This document shows, piece by piece, positions 16,813-26,435 of a DNA stretch of 64,000 nt. A program made the position numbers and the translations under genes. The notes below the pieces were generated by a model. It was not told the DNA's origin, did no database searches, and saw only the letters and a list, made by a program, of their open reading frames with translations. The stretch comes from Skermania sp. ID1734 (lineage in GTDB: Bacteria; Actinomycetota; Actinomycetes; Mycobacteriales; Mycobacteriaceae). Numbering within the stretch: the first letter of the stretch is position 1; each line of letters opens with the position of its first letter. Where the stretch lies: contig NZ_VLIY01000005.1 in the NCBI RefSeq assembly GCF_007489285.1, positions 38,905 to 102,904 on the forward strand, in the 5' to 3' direction.

Positions 16813-17652
16813 TCAGGCGTTCTGGATGGTGACCTGGTCGCCGACCTGAACGTTGTCGAAGTACCACTTCGCGTTGTCTGTGCTCAGGTTGATGCACCCG
16901 TGGCTGACGTTGCGGTGGCCCTGGTCATCGACCGACCACGGGGCCGCGTGCACGTACACGCCGTCCCACGTCAAACGGGTGGCGTAGTCGACCTTGACCC
17001 GGTAGCCCTGCGGCGAGTTCACCGGCACGCCGTAGGTAGACGAATCCATGATCACCGTCCGGTCCTTCTCCAGCACCGGGAAGGTGCCGTTCGGTGACGC
17101 GTGGCCGGGCTTGCCGAGGGAAGCCGGGAAGGTGCGCACCACGTCGTCGCCGACCTTGACGGTGAACGTGTGCGCGGCGGCGTCGGCGACGCCGGTGAAG
17201 CTGTTGCTGACGTTGAAGTGCGAGCTGTTGCCGTCGGCGTTCACCGTGACGGAGGTGCCCCGCGGCCAGTAGTCGTTGGGCACCCACTGCAGGAAGCTGT
17301 CGTTGACCCACTGGAAGTGGCCGGCGACGTTGTTGGACGAGGTGACCTGGACCGAGTTCTCGGCGGCCGTGCGGTCGGTCACCGGGCCGCGGAAGTGGAT
17401 GTCGACGGCACGCTTGCCGCCCACGACCTCACCGTTGCCCGGGGCGATGCCGGGTGCCTGGATGTTCGACTGCGGGAACGGCACCACCGGCGGCTGGCCG
17501 GCGGGCGGCGCCGGGATGATGGCGGGGACACCAGGGATGTCCGGTCCGCCTGGCCACAGTGGTTCCGCGACTGCGGGCGTTGCCAGCACCATGCCGGCAG
17601 CCGCTGCTACGGCGAAACCCAGTGCGGCGCGTCGGATGCGACTTGCTGCCAT
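16813..17652 (-). CDS. Exported L,D-transpeptidase
   Basis: This enzyme makes 3-3 peptidoglycan cross-links in the cell wall. The 279-residue product has a signal peptide (basic ASRIRRAALG, hydrophobic core, cleavage near TPAVAEP), a Pro-rich linker, an Ig-like domain (VDIHFRGPVTDRTAAEN, FNVSNSFTG) and a YkuD catalytic domain. Cys253 sits in SHGCINLS with the upstream VHAAPW histidine. The start at 17652 is chosen for the signal peptide and AAGGGG upstream; a longer frame upstream lacks homology. A perfect 7-bp hairpin lies in its leader at 17683-17700. Confidence 0.93.
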   Translation of the reverse strand: MAASRIRRAALGFAVAAAAGMVLATPAVAEPLWPGGPDIPGVPAIIPAPPAGQPPVVPFPQSNIQAPGIAPGNGEVVGGKRAVDIHFRGPVTDRTAAENSVQVTSSNNVAGHFQWVNDSFLQWVPNDYWPRGTSVTVNADGNSSHFNVSNSFTGVADAAAHTFTVKVGDDVVRTFPASLGKPGHASPNGTFPVLEKDRTVIMDSSTYGVPVNSPQGYRVKVDYATRLTWDGVYVHAAPWSVDDQGHRNVSHGCINLSTDNAKWYFDNVQVGDQVTIQNA

Positions 17653-17682
17653 CAGTACCCCTTGCTCTTCTTGTGGCGGACG

Positions 17683-17700
17683 GCTCTCCTTGTGGAGAGC
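17683..17700 (-). promoter_or_regulatory. Leader hairpin upstream of the L,D-transpeptidase gene
   Basis: GCTCTCC and GGAGAGC form a perfect 7-bp stem with a four-base TTGT loop, about 30 bases before the start codon at 17652 on the minus strand. It may affect transcript stability or initiation. It could also be a weak terminator for the upstream P450 gene. Confidence 0.35.
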
Positions 17701-17858
17701 TGAGTGCAAACTCCGCCTCTGAGACCATTTCGTAATCTGGCCGCCAATCATTAACACACACTGCGGCGGCCTCAGCCAAACCAGAATGCCCCCCGAATTG
17801 ATGCTTGGGGGTCGGATGTGACGATTGTCAATATTTGAGCCGGAAATTTGATCTTTGT

Positions 17859-19172
17859 TCACCCGGCTGTTTGCAGTGACATTACGTCGAGCAGTAGCGG
17901 TCGTCGTGACCGGGTCGCAATACCGTGCGGGACGGCCGGTGGGATGGGCCGAACCCGATCAGGAGCGGGCAGGGCAAGCCTGGATTGGCTCAGAATCGTC
18001 GCGACGACGATCCGCATCTCGTACTCGGCGAGAGTGGCACCGATACACCTGCGGTGGCCGCCACCAAAGGGCGCGAACTCGAAGGGTGTCGCCCGCTCGG
18101 TATCGAATCGGTCCGGATTGAAGGCGGCGGCGTCACTGCCCCACGCCGCGGGGTCGGTATGCAGCAGCGGCAGCGCCACCCCCGCGACGTGGCCTGCGGG
18201 GATTCGCTGACCGCGCACCTCGAGTGGTTCGGTCAGCTGGCGCAGCACGATCGGCACCGGCGGGTGCAGCCGCAAGGCTTCGTCGCAGACGGCCCCGAGC
18301 AGCGGCAAGTCGGCGAGTTGCGCGGGTTGAACGGAATCGACGTGCTGGTCCAGTTCGCCGCGCACTCGGTCCAACAGCAGCGGGTCGCGATGCAAGCGGT
18401 ACAACGCCCACCCCACCGCGGTGGCGGTCGTTTCGTGACCGGCAATCAGCAGCGTGACCAACTGTGCGCGCAGTTCCGGACGTGCTGCGCCGGCGGCGAG
18501 CAGCGAGCTGGCGATGTCACGACCCGCCGTCGCCGGGCGCCGCTGCGCGAGGTCCGCGTCGAGAAGTCCGTTCAGACTGTCGCGGGCGCGGCAGAATCGA
18601 TCCCAGCCCGATCGCCCGAAGAACCGCTGGCGCAGTGGAGGTAGGAACATCAGCGGCCCGGTGTAAGCATTCAGCAACTCGCTGACCGCACCAACGTATT
18701 CGGCCCGCCGCCGGGCGTCGTCGACGCCGAGTACCGCCTCGAGGATGACCCGCAGCGTGATGGACCGCGCCGCGGCACCGACCTCGACCCGCCCGCCGGG
18801 CCGCCACCGTGCGGTCTCCGCACGGGCGGCCGCGGCGATGATGTCGGCGTAACCGCGAATCTGCGCGCGATGAAACGCCGGACCGAGCAACTTGCGCACA
18901 TGTTGGTGGGCGGCACCGGACAACAGGATCAGTGACGATGAACCGACCAGTGGCGCAATGGGATTCGGAGTGGGCGGTTCGAGCGACTCGAGGGGCGCGC
19001 GAAATATCTCCCGCGCGCCATCGGGGTGTCCGGTGAACCAGACCGGCGGCAGCCCGGGGAAGCGCACCCGAAAGGGATCACCGTCGTGGGCGGCGCGCCA
19101 GCGCAGATAACCCTCGGGATTGCCAATCGCGGCAACCGTGTGGAGCGCGTTGCGCGCCTGCGTACCGATCAC
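17859..19172 (-). CDS. Cytochrome P450
   Basis: This 437-residue heme monooxygenase is soluble. It shows the I-helix oxygen motif AGHETTA, the ExxR motif in CDEALRLHP, and the heme loop FAPFGGGHRRCIG with the cysteine ligand. The sequence is of the bacterial CYP110/CYP132-like class, often linked to fatty-acid or lipid oxidation; the real substrate is unknown. Ferredoxin and reductase partners are not encoded nearby. It lies upstream of the L,D-transpeptidase on the same strand, but the 206-base gap argues for separate promoters. Confidence 0.93.
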   Translation of the reverse strand: MIGTQARNALHTVAAIGNPEGYLRWRAAHDGDPFRVRFPGLPPVWFTGHPDGAREIFRAPLESLEPPTPNPIAPLVGSSSLILLSGAAHQHVRKLLGPAFHRAQIRGYADIIAAAARAETARWRPGGRVEVGAAARSITLRVILEAVLGVDDARRRAEYVGAVSELLNAYTGPLMFLPPLRQRFFGRSGWDRFCRARDSLNGLLDADLAQRRPATAGRDIASSLLAAGAARPELRAQLVTLLIAGHETTATAVGWALYRLHRDPLLLDRVRGELDQHVDSVQPAQLADLPLLGAVCDEALRLHPPVPIVLRQLTEPLEVRGQRIPAGHVAGVALPLLHTDPAAWGSDAAAFNPDRFDTERATPFEFAPFGGGHRRCIGATLAEYEMRIVVATILSQSRLALPAPDRVRPIPPAVPHGIATRSRRPLLLDVMSLQTAG

Positions 19173-19203
19173 ACCTATGCCACGAGACGTCGCGCGTCGT
19201 GGT

Positions 19204-19425
19204 TCAGCTCAGCTCGCCGGCTTCGATCCGAAAGCCGATCTTGAGCGTCACCTGCGTGTGCGCGACACGCCCCTCGACGATGTGCCCGCGCGTTTCGACC
19301 ACCTCGAACCACTCGAGGCTGCGCACCGTTTCCGCCGCCCGTGCCACGGCGTTCGCGATAGCGGCGTCCGTGCCCTCGCTGGAGGAGCCGACAACTTCGA
19401 TCACCCGATAGACATGATCACCCAT
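19204..19425 (-). CDS. Dodecin family flavin-binding protein
   Basis: This 73-residue protein has the dodecin pattern: [36 protein letters not shown] (flavin-stacking Trp) and [10 protein letters not shown]. Dodecins form hollow 12-mers that store flavins and in actinobacteria also bind CoA. GTG/ATG choices: ATG 19425 (MGDHVYRV) has AGGAAG nine bases upstream and matches the family start; ATG 19434 is too close to that site. It is downstream of the exported-protein gene on the same strand by about 20 bases, so they may share a transcript. Confidence 0.92.
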   Translation of the reverse strand: MGDHVYRVIEVVGSSSEGTDAAIANAVARAAETVRSLEWFEVVETRGHIVEGRVAHTQVTLKIGFRIEAGELS

Positions 19426-19443
19426 GCCGAGCATCTTCCTCCC

Positions 19444-19956
19444 TCAGTGCAGTTGCCACACCCCGATCGCGGTGGACAAACACGCCAGTCCGGCCAGCGA
19501 ATTCCAGGCGAACGCCGCCGGCCCCTGGCAGATCACGCCTTGGTCGGCGTTCGCCACCAAGGACTGCGACGGTCCGAAGGCCAGCGCAAGCGACAGCGCG
19601 CCGTTCTCGACCGAAGCGATGGCGACGCTTCCCTTTCCGATTCCCAACGCGGCCGGGAAACCGCCGCGTCCCTGGCTGGCGCCGACGCCGCCGTCGCCGC
19701 CGATGCCGAGCGCGTGTGCGCCGAACTCGCCCTTGGCGTAGCCGACCCCGTCGAACGCGAATGCAGCGGCCTGGCCGGTGGCATCCGCCTCCGAACCGCA
19801 TGCGGACCGGTCAACGATCACTGTCGATTGCTGACCGCTGTTACTCACACATTGCAGCGGTTGGGCGTTCGCGCCACCGGGCGCCACCGCGGCTGCAGTG
19901 CACGCGGCCGATGCGCACACCAACATTGCCGCGGTCCGGTTGCCGCCTAGGCGCAT
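19444..19956 (-). CDS. Exported hypothetical protein, Gly/Ala-rich
   Basis: This 170-residue protein has a signal peptide (basic MRLGGNR, hydrophobic core, cleavage near GGANAQP). The mature part begins with a Cys-containing segment (LQCVSNSGQQSTV, RSACGSEA). It continues as a Gly/Ala/Phe-rich region with alternating small residues, probably beta, and ends in a further Cys region (GVICQGP, GLACLSTA). Four cysteines suggest two disulfides. It looks like one of the secreted mycolata-specific families of unknown function; I cannot name it with confidence. It is followed closely by dodecin. Confidence 0.75.
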   Translation of the reverse strand: MRLGGNRTAAMLVCASAACTAAAVAPGGANAQPLQCVSNSGQQSTVIVDRSACGSEADATGQAAAFAFDGVGYAKGEFGAHALGIGGDGGVGASQGRGGFPAALGIGKGSVAIASVENGALSLALAFGPSQSLVANADQGVICQGPAAFAWNSLAGLACLSTAIGVWQLH

Positions 19957-20197
19957 GATCCCCCCTCCCCTAGCGGACCAATATGCTCGACAGTACCCGT
20001 ATTGGGCCCGCCTGAATCCGGGGAAATGAGTGACGAATTCGCGTCAGTTCTTGGCCGCGCGCCTGCGCCTGCTGGCTACTCGGTCGGCTCCCGCTGAACT
20101 CACTGCCTGGCCACCGCGCTCGCGGGACGCATAGGATTTCGACAGACGGCCCGCGTACACCGACGATCTGCTACTTCACAGCTGAATCGAGCCACCG

Positions 20198-21574
20198 ATG
20201 CGTTTGATGTCCCCAACAGACTCGGTCTTCCTGCTCGGCGAAAGTCGCGAGCATCCCATGCACGTGGGTGGACTGCTGCTGTTCGAGCCGCCGCCCGACG
20301 CGGGCCCGGACTATGCACGCATGGTGTACGAGGATGCGCTGGCGCAGACCGAGTCCACTCGGCTGTTTCGCACCCATCCGGCCAATCCCGTTGGCCTGCT
20401 GGGAACTGTCGCCTGGACCACGGACAAAGAACTTGACCTCGATTACCACATCCGGCACAACGCCCTGCCGAAGCCGGGCCGCGTGCGGGAGTTGCTCGCA
20501 CTGGTCTCCCGGATGCACGGCTCACTGCTGGACCGGCATCGGCCACTGTGGGAACTACATGTCATCGAGGGCCTCGAGGACGGCCGAATTGCGCTGTACA
20601 CCAAGGTGCACCACGCCCTTGTCGACGGCGTCTCGTCGATGCGACTACTGCAGCGCTCGCTCTCGGAGGATCCGGACAAGCGTGACTGTCCCCTGATGTG
20701 GTCGCCGAGCGGTCGCCATCGACGCAACGATGTTTCCGTCGACCCGGTCGAGCTACTGCGCTCCGGTGCGGCGATATTGCGCGATGCCGCGGGACTGGCT
20801 CCGGTGACCGCGCGCATCGTCAACAAGGCGCTCAACGACAAGGATCTGGTGCGTCCGCTGCAGGCGCCGCACACCATGTTCAACGTCGGTATCGGCGGCG
20901 CTCGCCGATTCGCCGCGCAGTCGTGGCCGATCGATCGCTGCCGGTCCGTCGCCCGATCGACCGGCACCAAGCTCAACGACGTGGTGTTGGCGATGTGCGC
21001 GGGAGCGCTGCGCGAATACCTCTTGGAACGCAACGCGTTACCGGAAGATCCGCTGATTGCCGCGGTACCGGTGTCGCTGCATTCGCGGCGCAACAGCAAC
21101 GACGACGGCGACGGCGGCGGAAATGCCGTCAGCGTACTGCTGTGCAACCTTGCGACCGACGTCGCCGATCCCCTCGACCGGCTCGCGGCCATCAACAATT
21201 CGATGAACCAGGGCAAGGACATGATGGCCGGGCTGACGCAGTTGCAGGCTACGGCCGTCGGTGCGGCCAGCATTGCCTCGCTCACCCTCGCGCAGCTGCC
21301 TGGTCTGGCCGAGCACGCACCGGCGTCGTTCAACCTGTTCATCTCCAACGTGCCGGGTCCCAAGGAGGAGATGTACTACAACGGCGCGCGGCTCGACGGC
21401 TTCTACCCGGTGTCCATCGTGCTCGACGGGTTCGCGCTGAACATCACGCTGACCAGCCGAGCCGGATACCTTGACTTCGGCCTGATCGGTTGTCGGCACA
21501 GCGTGCCGCACCTGCAACGGCTGCTGACTCATCTCGACGATTCGCTCACGGAGTTGGAGAAGGCCGCCAGTTGA
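20198..21574 (+). CDS. WS/DGAT-type wax ester synthase / diacylglycerol acyltransferase
   Basis: The enzyme esterifies acyl-CoA to diacylglycerol or a long-chain alcohol to make storage lipid. The 458-residue product has the catalytic HHxxxDG motif as HHALVDG at residues 138-144, the opening [13 protein letters not shown], the [16 protein letters not shown] helix and the [15 protein letters not shown] motif near the end. Such proteins are abundant in mycolic-acid actinobacteria. No ribosome site stands out; MSPTD three codons in is another possible start. A second WS/DGAT domain occurs in the fusion at 57854-60004. Confidence 0.93.
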   Translation: MRLMSPTDSVFLLGESREHPMHVGGLLLFEPPPDAGPDYARMVYEDALAQTESTRLFRTHPANPVGLLGTVAWTTDKELDLDYHIRHNALPKPGRVRELLALVSRMHGSLLDRHRPLWELHVIEGLEDGRIALYTKVHHALVDGVSSMRLLQRSLSEDPDKRDCPLMWSPSGRHRRNDVSVDPVELLRSGAAILRDAAGLAPVTARIVNKALNDKDLVRPLQAPHTMFNVGIGGARRFAAQSWPIDRCRSVARSTGTKLNDVVLAMCAGALREYLLERNALPEDPLIAAVPVSLHSRRNSNDDGDGGGNAVSVLLCNLATDVADPLDRLAAINNSMNQGKDMMAGLTQLQATAVGAASIASLTLAQLPGLAEHAPASFNLFISNVPGPKEEMYYNGARLDGFYPVSIVLDGFALNITLTSRAGYLDFGLIGCRHSVPHLQRLLTHLDDSLTELEKAAS

Positions 21575-21611
21575 CCGCAGAGGCCCGGTTGCGAGGAGAA
21601 AGGTGCATGCC

Positions 21612-23309
21612 ATGACCGAGAGTGTCGACATCAAGCCGCGCAGCCGGGATGTCACCGACGGACTCGAAAAGGCCGCCGCCCGAGGCATGTTGCGGGCCGT
21701 CGGCATGGGCGACGAGGACTTTGCCAAGCCGCAGGTGGGCGTCGCCTCGTCGTGGAACGAGATAACGCCGTGCAACCTGTCGCTGGACCGGCTCGCAAAG
21801 GCCTGCAAGGACGGCGTTTTCGCGGGCGGCGGTTATCCGCTGGAATTCGGGACCATCTCGGTTTCCGACGGCATCGCGATGGGTCATGAGGGCATGCACT
21901 TTTCGCTGGTATCGCGCGAGGTCATCGCCGACAGCGTGGAGACCGTCATGCAGGCCGAGCGGCTCGATGGCGCGGTCCTGCTCGCGGGTTGCGACAAGTC
22001 GCTGCCCGGAATGCTCATGGCCGCAGCACGTTTGAACCTTGCCAGCGTGTTCCTCTATGCCGGGTCGATTCTGCCCGGGGTCGCCAAGATGCCCGACGGC
22101 ACGCAACGCGAGGTGACGATCATCGACGCGTTCGAGGCCGTCGGTGCCTGCGCGCGCGGGCTGATCACGCGCGCGGACGTCGACGCGATCGAGCGCGCGA
22201 TCTGCCCGGGCGAAGGTGCCTGCGGCGGCATGTACACCGCCAACACCATGGCGAGTGCGGCTGAGGCACTGGGCATGTCGTTGCCCGGCAGCGCGGCACC
22301 GCCAGCGACCGACCGGCGCCGCGACGGCTATGCGCGACGCAGCGGGCAAGCGGTGGTGGAACTGTTGCGCCGCGGCATCACCGCGCGTGACATCCTCACC
22401 AAGGAGGCGTTCGACAACGCGATCGCCGTCGTCATGGCGTTCGGCGGCTCCACCAATGCGGTGCTGCACCTGCTGGCCATCGCCGCCGAAGCCGACGTCA
22501 AGCTCTCCCTCGACGACTTCGTCCGCGTCGGCATGAAGGTTCCGCACTTGGCCGACGTGAAGCCGTTCGGCCGCCACGTCATGACCGACGTCGACCGCAT
22601 CGGCGGCGTGCCGGTGGTGATGAAGGCGCTGCTCGACGCGGGGCTGTTGCACGGCGACGCATTGACCGTCACGGGAGCGACCGTCGCGGAGAACCTGGCG
22701 GCCATCGCGCCACCGGATCCGGACGGGAAGGTTTTGCGGGCGATGTCGGCACCGATTCACCCGACCGGTGGGATCACCATTCTGCGCGGCTCGCTGGCCC
22801 CGGACGGCGCGGTGGTGAAGTCTGCAGGCTTTGATTCCGATGTATTCACCGGCACGGCAAGGGTTTTCGACCGGGAACGGGCGGCGATGGACGCGCTCGA
22901 GGACGGCACCATTACGAGCGGTGATGTCGTCGTCATTCGATACGAGGGGCCGAAGGGGGGTCCGGGGATGCGCGAAATGCTCGCCATCACCGCGGCCATC
23001 AAGGGCGCCGGCCTGGGCAAGGATGTCCTGCTGCTCACCGACGGCAGGTTCTCCGGCGGTACAACCGGGCTCTGCGTCGGTCACATCGCGCCCGAGGCGG
23101 TCGACGGTGGTCCGATCGCGTTCGTCCGCGACGGTGACACCATCACCCTGGACGTCGCCAACCGAACTCTCGACGTGGATGTGAGCGAACAAGAATTCGC
23201 CGCCCGCCGCGAGGGCTGGTCCCCGCTGCCGCCGCGCTATACCCGGGGCGTGCTAGCCAAATACGTCAAGCTCGTCGGCTCGGCCTCGGGCGGCGCAGTC
23301 TGCGGTTAG
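21612..23309 (+). CDS. ilvD: Dihydroxy-acid dehydratase
   Basis: This enzyme dehydrates dihydroxy-acids to 2-keto acids in isoleucine and valine synthesis and carries an Fe-S cluster. The 565-residue product has the cluster cysteines in [13 protein letters not shown] and [16 protein letters not shown], plus [16 protein letters not shown] and [16 protein letters not shown] blocks. ATG 21612 has AAAGG eight bases upstream; GTG 21603 adds three residues. It follows the WS/DGAT gene by 37 bases, so read-through is likely. A strong hairpin at 23405-23447 lies downstream. Confidence 0.96.
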   Translation: MTESVDIKPRSRDVTDGLEKAAARGMLRAVGMGDEDFAKPQVGVASSWNEITPCNLSLDRLAKACKDGVFAGGGYPLEFGTISVSDGIAMGHEGMHFSLVSREVIADSVETVMQAERLDGAVLLAGCDKSLPGMLMAAARLNLASVFLYAGSILPGVAKMPDGTQREVTIIDAFEAVGACARGLITRADVDAIERAICPGEGACGGMYTANTMASAAEALGMSLPGSAAPPATDRRRDGYARRSGQAVVELLRRGITARDILTKEAFDNAIAVVMAFGGSTNAVLHLLAIAAEADVKLSLDDFVRVGMKVPHLADVKPFGRHVMTDVDRIGGVPVVMKALLDAGLLHGDALTVTGATVAENLAAIAPPDPDGKVLRAMSAPIHPTGGITILRGSLAPDGAVVKSAGFDSDVFTGTARVFDRERAAMDALEDGTITSGDVVVIRYEGPKGGPGMREMLAITAAIKGAGLGKDVLLLTDGRFSGGTTGLCVGHIAPEAVDGGPIAFVRDGDTITLDVANRTLDVDVSEQEFAARREGWSPLPPRYTRGVLAKYVKLVGSASGGAVCG

Positions 23310-23404
23310 TGGAGATGAAGCGCCGGTGAGGACCCGCAGCGTAGCGAGGACCGGAGCCGGTGCGGAATCGACCGGGCGTGACCGAGCAGCGAGCCATCAC
23401 AGCA

Positions 23405-23447
23405 ACAAGTAACGCGCGGGGCCTGCTGGCCGCCGCGCGTTACTTGT
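23405..23447. terminator. Strong bidirectional hairpin between ilvD and the S1 protease
   Basis: ACAAGTAACGCGCGG (23405-23419) and CCGCGCGTTACTTGT (23433-23447) form a perfect 15-bp stem. The loop itself contains GGCC-TGCT-GGCC. It lies between convergent genes, 19 bases from the protease stop. Confidence 0.75.
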
Positions 23448-23465
23448 AGGTGCAGATCGCCGCTG

Positions 23466-24119
23466 TCAGATCGGGCGGTACCCGGACCCGACCCCGCCGC
23501 GGGCATTCATGTCGCCCAGGACTGCGTTGATGTTGGTGCCGACCTCCGGGCCGATGCAGGGGGTGGCCAGGTAGGCATTGACCATGCCCACCAGTGTCGA
23601 GCCGATGACCACCGGTGAGCCGGAGTCCCCCTCGACCACACAGACCTGGCTCCAGGTCTCTTGGTTGGTGTTGAAGACGTCGCCCCACACGATTCCGCAG
23701 GTGTTGCCGGTGGTGCGGCCTTCCTTGCAGACGACATTGCCGAACTGGGCCGGGTTGCCCATGCCAGTGATGGTCACGTGGCCGACGTGATTGACCGGGA
23801 TGACAGCTGCAGGGTCGAACCGGATGACCGCATAGTCGAGATCATGGTTGGAGTAGACGAAGCGGCCGACAACCTCGCGGTTGTATTCGGCTTTCACCAC
23901 CGCACCAGCGTCACCGCAGTGGCCGGCGGTCAGGCCGACAAGATTGCCGGCACCATCGTGGCCGATGGTGGTCAGCGTGCACTCGAATTCGTCGTCGATG
24001 ATGATGCCCGAGCCTCCGCCGAGGGTTGAAGGTGCAGGCGCGGCCGCGGCGCCGCCCACCCCGACAAGCGCCGACGCTGCACCCACAGCCATGACCATCG
24101 TTGCTAGCTTCTTGAACAT
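23466..24119 (-). CDS. Secreted S1-family serine protease
   Basis: This 217-residue chymotrypsin-fold protease has a signal peptide (MFKKLATMVMAVG to about residue 26). The catalytic triad is His67 in LTAGHC, Asp95 in DLDYAVIRF and Ser166 in VEGDSGSPV. There is no long pro-domain, so it may be active on export without the pro-region used by streptogrisins. Cysteine pairs are possible between ECTLTT and GHC and between TGNTCG and VCV. It is divergent from the cyclase gene; 246 bases lie between them with no gene in them. Confidence 0.93.
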   Translation of the reverse strand: MFKKLATMVMAVGAASALVGVGGAAAAPAPSTLGGGSGIIIDDEFECTLTTIGHDGAGNLVGLTAGHCGDAGAVVKAEYNREVVGRFVYSNHDLDYAVIRFDPAAVIPVNHVGHVTITGMGNPAQFGNVVCKEGRTTGNTCGIVWGDVFNTNQETWSQVCVVEGDSGSPVVIGSTLVGMVNAYLATPCIGPEVGTNINAVLGDMNARGGVGSGYRPI

Positions 24120-24365
24120 TTCCCTCCAGACGTCGATCGCACCCTACCAACAAGTTGCGCTTGCTGAAGAACGGTGATCTGAGAGGGCATCTCTGACGGT
24201 TCGCCGTTCGTCGTATTTGGTATCGGTGGTGACATTTGGGTGTTTTCCCAGGTACCGCCGATGCCGGAAAATCTGCTGAAGATATCTGTACGAATGACAA
24301 TGTTGTTTCACCTAGTTTTCGATCGGCAATTCTTCGCGCACCCGCAACTCGCAGAGGAGCTAGCG

Positions 24366-25385
24366 ATGGCAACCCACGACCAGGCGGCGCAAGTCCTTTC
24401 CGAACTCGAGCCGCTCCTGCTCGGTGGTCGGTCCCGGCTGAATCGCAACGAGGTTGCCGCCGCGGCCGGCGTACCGCTGGAGCGGGCTGAGAAGCTTTGG
24501 ATCGCACTGGGTTTCCCGCGGGCTGAAGGCTCCGAGGAACGGCGCTACACCGATGCCGACGCGGAGGCGCTGCGCACGGCGCGACGACTCGTCGAGGAGG
24601 GGGTAATCAGTGCGGATCTCGAGGTGGCGGTGACGCGCACGATGGGGCAAGCGATGGCCCGCCTCGCCGAATGGCAGGTCGACGTGGTGGTAGCCAACGT
24701 GCTGCGAGACCTCCCGAGCGAGGAGTCGACGCAACGCGATGCCGATGAGGTGCGGCGCCGGATATCGGAAGTCACCGCCGCCGTGCTGCCCGCACTTGAG
24801 AGCCTGCAGAACTATGCCTGGCGCCGGCACCTGCTCGCGGCCGCCGATCGGTACTTCGCGAGTCAGGACGATCAAGCCTCAGAACCGAGCAGCCGAACCC
24901 TGGTCGTCGGGTTTGCCGACATGGTCGGTTACACCAGCCGTACCCGGCATTTGGCCACCGATGAGCTGACCCGGCTGCTCGAATCGTTCGAGTCGACAGC
25001 CACTGAAACGATCACCTCGGGCAAGGGGTGGGTGATCAAGAACGTGGGCGACGAGGTGATGTTTGCCGCCCACGAGCCCGCCGATGCCGCTCGAATCGCC
25101 TTGGCGCTGCAGGCCGCGCAGAGCGCGGTCGAAGACGTGCCCGAGCTCCGCGTCGGTCTCGCCTACGGTCCGGTGCTGACCCGATTCGGCGATCTCTACG
25201 GCTCCGTCGTCAACATCGCGGCCCGGCTGACCGGCGTCGCCCGGCCCGGGACAATCCTGGTCGACGACCAGCTCGCGGACGCGTTGGCTGACAATCCGGA
25301 GCTCTACTTCCGGCACTTGCGCCCGGTACCGGTGCGCGGATTTTCCCGGTTGCACGCGCACGTTCTACGCAGAAAAGGCCAGTAG
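24366..25385 (+). CDS. Class III adenylate/guanylate cyclase with N-terminal sensor domain
   Basis: The 339-residue protein has an N-terminal helical regulatory part (about 1-170) of the type found in pH-sensing Mtb Rv1264 and Rv2212, with RYTDADAEAL and a long helix. A class III catalytic domain follows. Metal aspartates are Asp185 (FADMVGYT) and Asp229 (NVGDEVMF). The lysine in GWVIKNVGDE and the Asp in FGDLYGSVVN favour ATP, and VNIAARL gives the transition-state Asn and Arg. One domain makes a homodimeric enzyme. ATG 24366 has GAGGAG upstream. It lies 189 bases before the mce operon on the same strand. Confidence 0.9.
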   Translation: MATHDQAAQVLSELEPLLLGGRSRLNRNEVAAAAGVPLERAEKLWIALGFPRAEGSEERRYTDADAEALRTARRLVEEGVISADLEVAVTRTMGQAMARLAEWQVDVVVANVLRDLPSEESTQRDADEVRRRISEVTAAVLPALESLQNYAWRRHLLAAADRYFASQDDQASEPSSRTLVVGFADMVGYTSRTRHLATDELTRLLESFESTATETITSGKGWVIKNVGDEVMFAAHEPADAARIALALQAAQSAVEDVPELRVGLAYGPVLTRFGDLYGSVVNIAARLTGVARPGTILVDDQLADALADNPELYFRHLRPVPVRGFSRLHAHVLRRKGQ

Positions 25386-25415
25386 CCGGGCATAAAAACG
25401 AACCGATCGCACGAT

Positions 25416-25432
25416 AAGTTCCCTGAGAACTT
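25416..25432. promoter_or_regulatory. Inverted repeat upstream of the mce operon, candidate operator
   Basis: AAGTTC and GAACTT flank a five-base CCTGA spacer. About 35 bases further on, TATGAT (25466-25471) resembles a -10 element. Both lie in the 189-base gap before yrbEA. A GntR/FadR or TetR type repressor site is plausible; no regulator gene adjoins. Confidence 0.35.
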
Positions 25433-25574
25433 TCGGGAAAGTCCGATTAGTACACGGTCCACTCGTATGATCCAACTCACGCGCGGCAGTTCGTCGTGTC
25501 CAGGGGCACGGTAGGGTGCCCTGACGCTACACCGCCGCTAGCTAACAGCCGGCGATCAACTTCGAGAGGGGTCG

Positions 25575-26435
25575 ATGCGCGTGCACGCGACGGATAGTCC
25601 ACCCAAGCAGTCCTCGGTGTCGGCGGCCGCGGCTTGGACGAAGGACTACTGGTCCGATCATCCGAAGCGGTCCATCGAGACGTTCGGTCGCCAGATCACC
25701 ATGGGCGGACAGGCGATTACGGAACTCGTCGTGGACATCTTCCGACGAAAGTTCCCGTTCAACGAGTTCGTTAAACAGTGCGCCTTCATGAGCAGCGTGG
25801 CGGCGGCGCCAACGCTGCTGGTCGCCATCCCGATCGGTGTCATCATCGGCATCCAGGTCGGCGCGATCGTCCAGCAAGTCGGTGCATCGTCGTTCACGGG
25901 TGCGGTCAACGGTCTCGGCGTCATCCAGCAAGCGGCGCCGCTGGTGACTTCCCTGATGATCGCCGGTGCCGTCGGGTCGGCCATCTGCGCCGACCTCGGG
26001 TCCCGAACCATCCGCGAAGAGATCGACGCGATGAAAGTGATGGGCGTCGACCCGATGCACCGCCTGGTCGCGCCGCGGTTGGCCGCGGCCATGCTGGTCA
26101 GCACCCTGCTGTGCGGGTTCGTGGTCTTCGTCGGCTTTATCACCGGCTACATGTTCAACATCTACATGCAGGCCGGCACCCCGGGTGCGTACCTGTCGAC
26201 GTTCGCGTCCTTCGCGACGGTGTCGGACCTGGTGTGTGCGCTGATCAAGTCGCTGATCTTCGGCTTGCTTGCCGCCATCATCGCCTGCGATACCGGACTC
26301 AACACCCGCGGCGGTCCCGGTGGTGTGGCCAACTCGGTCAACTCGGCCGTGGTGAACTCGGCGTTGATGCTGTTCGGTGTCAACCTGATCATCACCCAGG
26401 TCTACAACGCGATCTTCCCGGCTCAGGTGGTGTGA
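25575..26435 (+). CDS. yrbEA: YrbEA, MlaE-like permease of the Mce lipid importer
   Basis: This 286-residue integral membrane protein has five or six helices and the MlaE/YrbE fold. It has the conserved segment DLGSRTIREEIDAMKVMGVDP, which contacts the ATPase, and PLVTSLMIAGAVGSAI. It pairs with YrbEB to form the permease core through which Mce proteins deliver lipids, powered by MceG (Mkl), which is not in this window. GAGAGGGG precedes the ATG. Its TGA overlaps the next ATG. It is the first gene of the operon. Confidence 0.95.
   Translation: MRVHATDSPPKQSSVSAAAAWTKDYWSDHPKRSIETFGRQITMGGQAITELVVDIFRRKFPFNEFVKQCAFMSSVAAAPTLLVAIPIGVIIGIQVGAIVQQVGASSFTGAVNGLGVIQQAAPLVTSLMIAGAVGSAICADLGSRTIREEIDAMKVMGVDPMHRLVAPRLAAAMLVSTLLCGFVVFVGFITGYMFNIYMQAGTPGAYLSTFASFATVSDLVCALIKSLIFGLLAAIIACDTGLNTRGGPGGVANSVNSAVVNSALMLFGVNLIITQVYNAIFPAQVV

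Noticed and set aside
14990..16897. 635-codon open frame on the minus strand opposite the M13 peptidase
   Set aside because: The plus strand encodes a complete peptidase with HEIGH and ENIGD motifs; the reverse frame is open only because of high GC at third positions and shows no family motif.
21546..23192. 548-codon minus-strand frame opposite ilvD
   Set aside because: His/Arg/Gly-rich shadow of a well-defined ilvD with all Fe-S cysteines.
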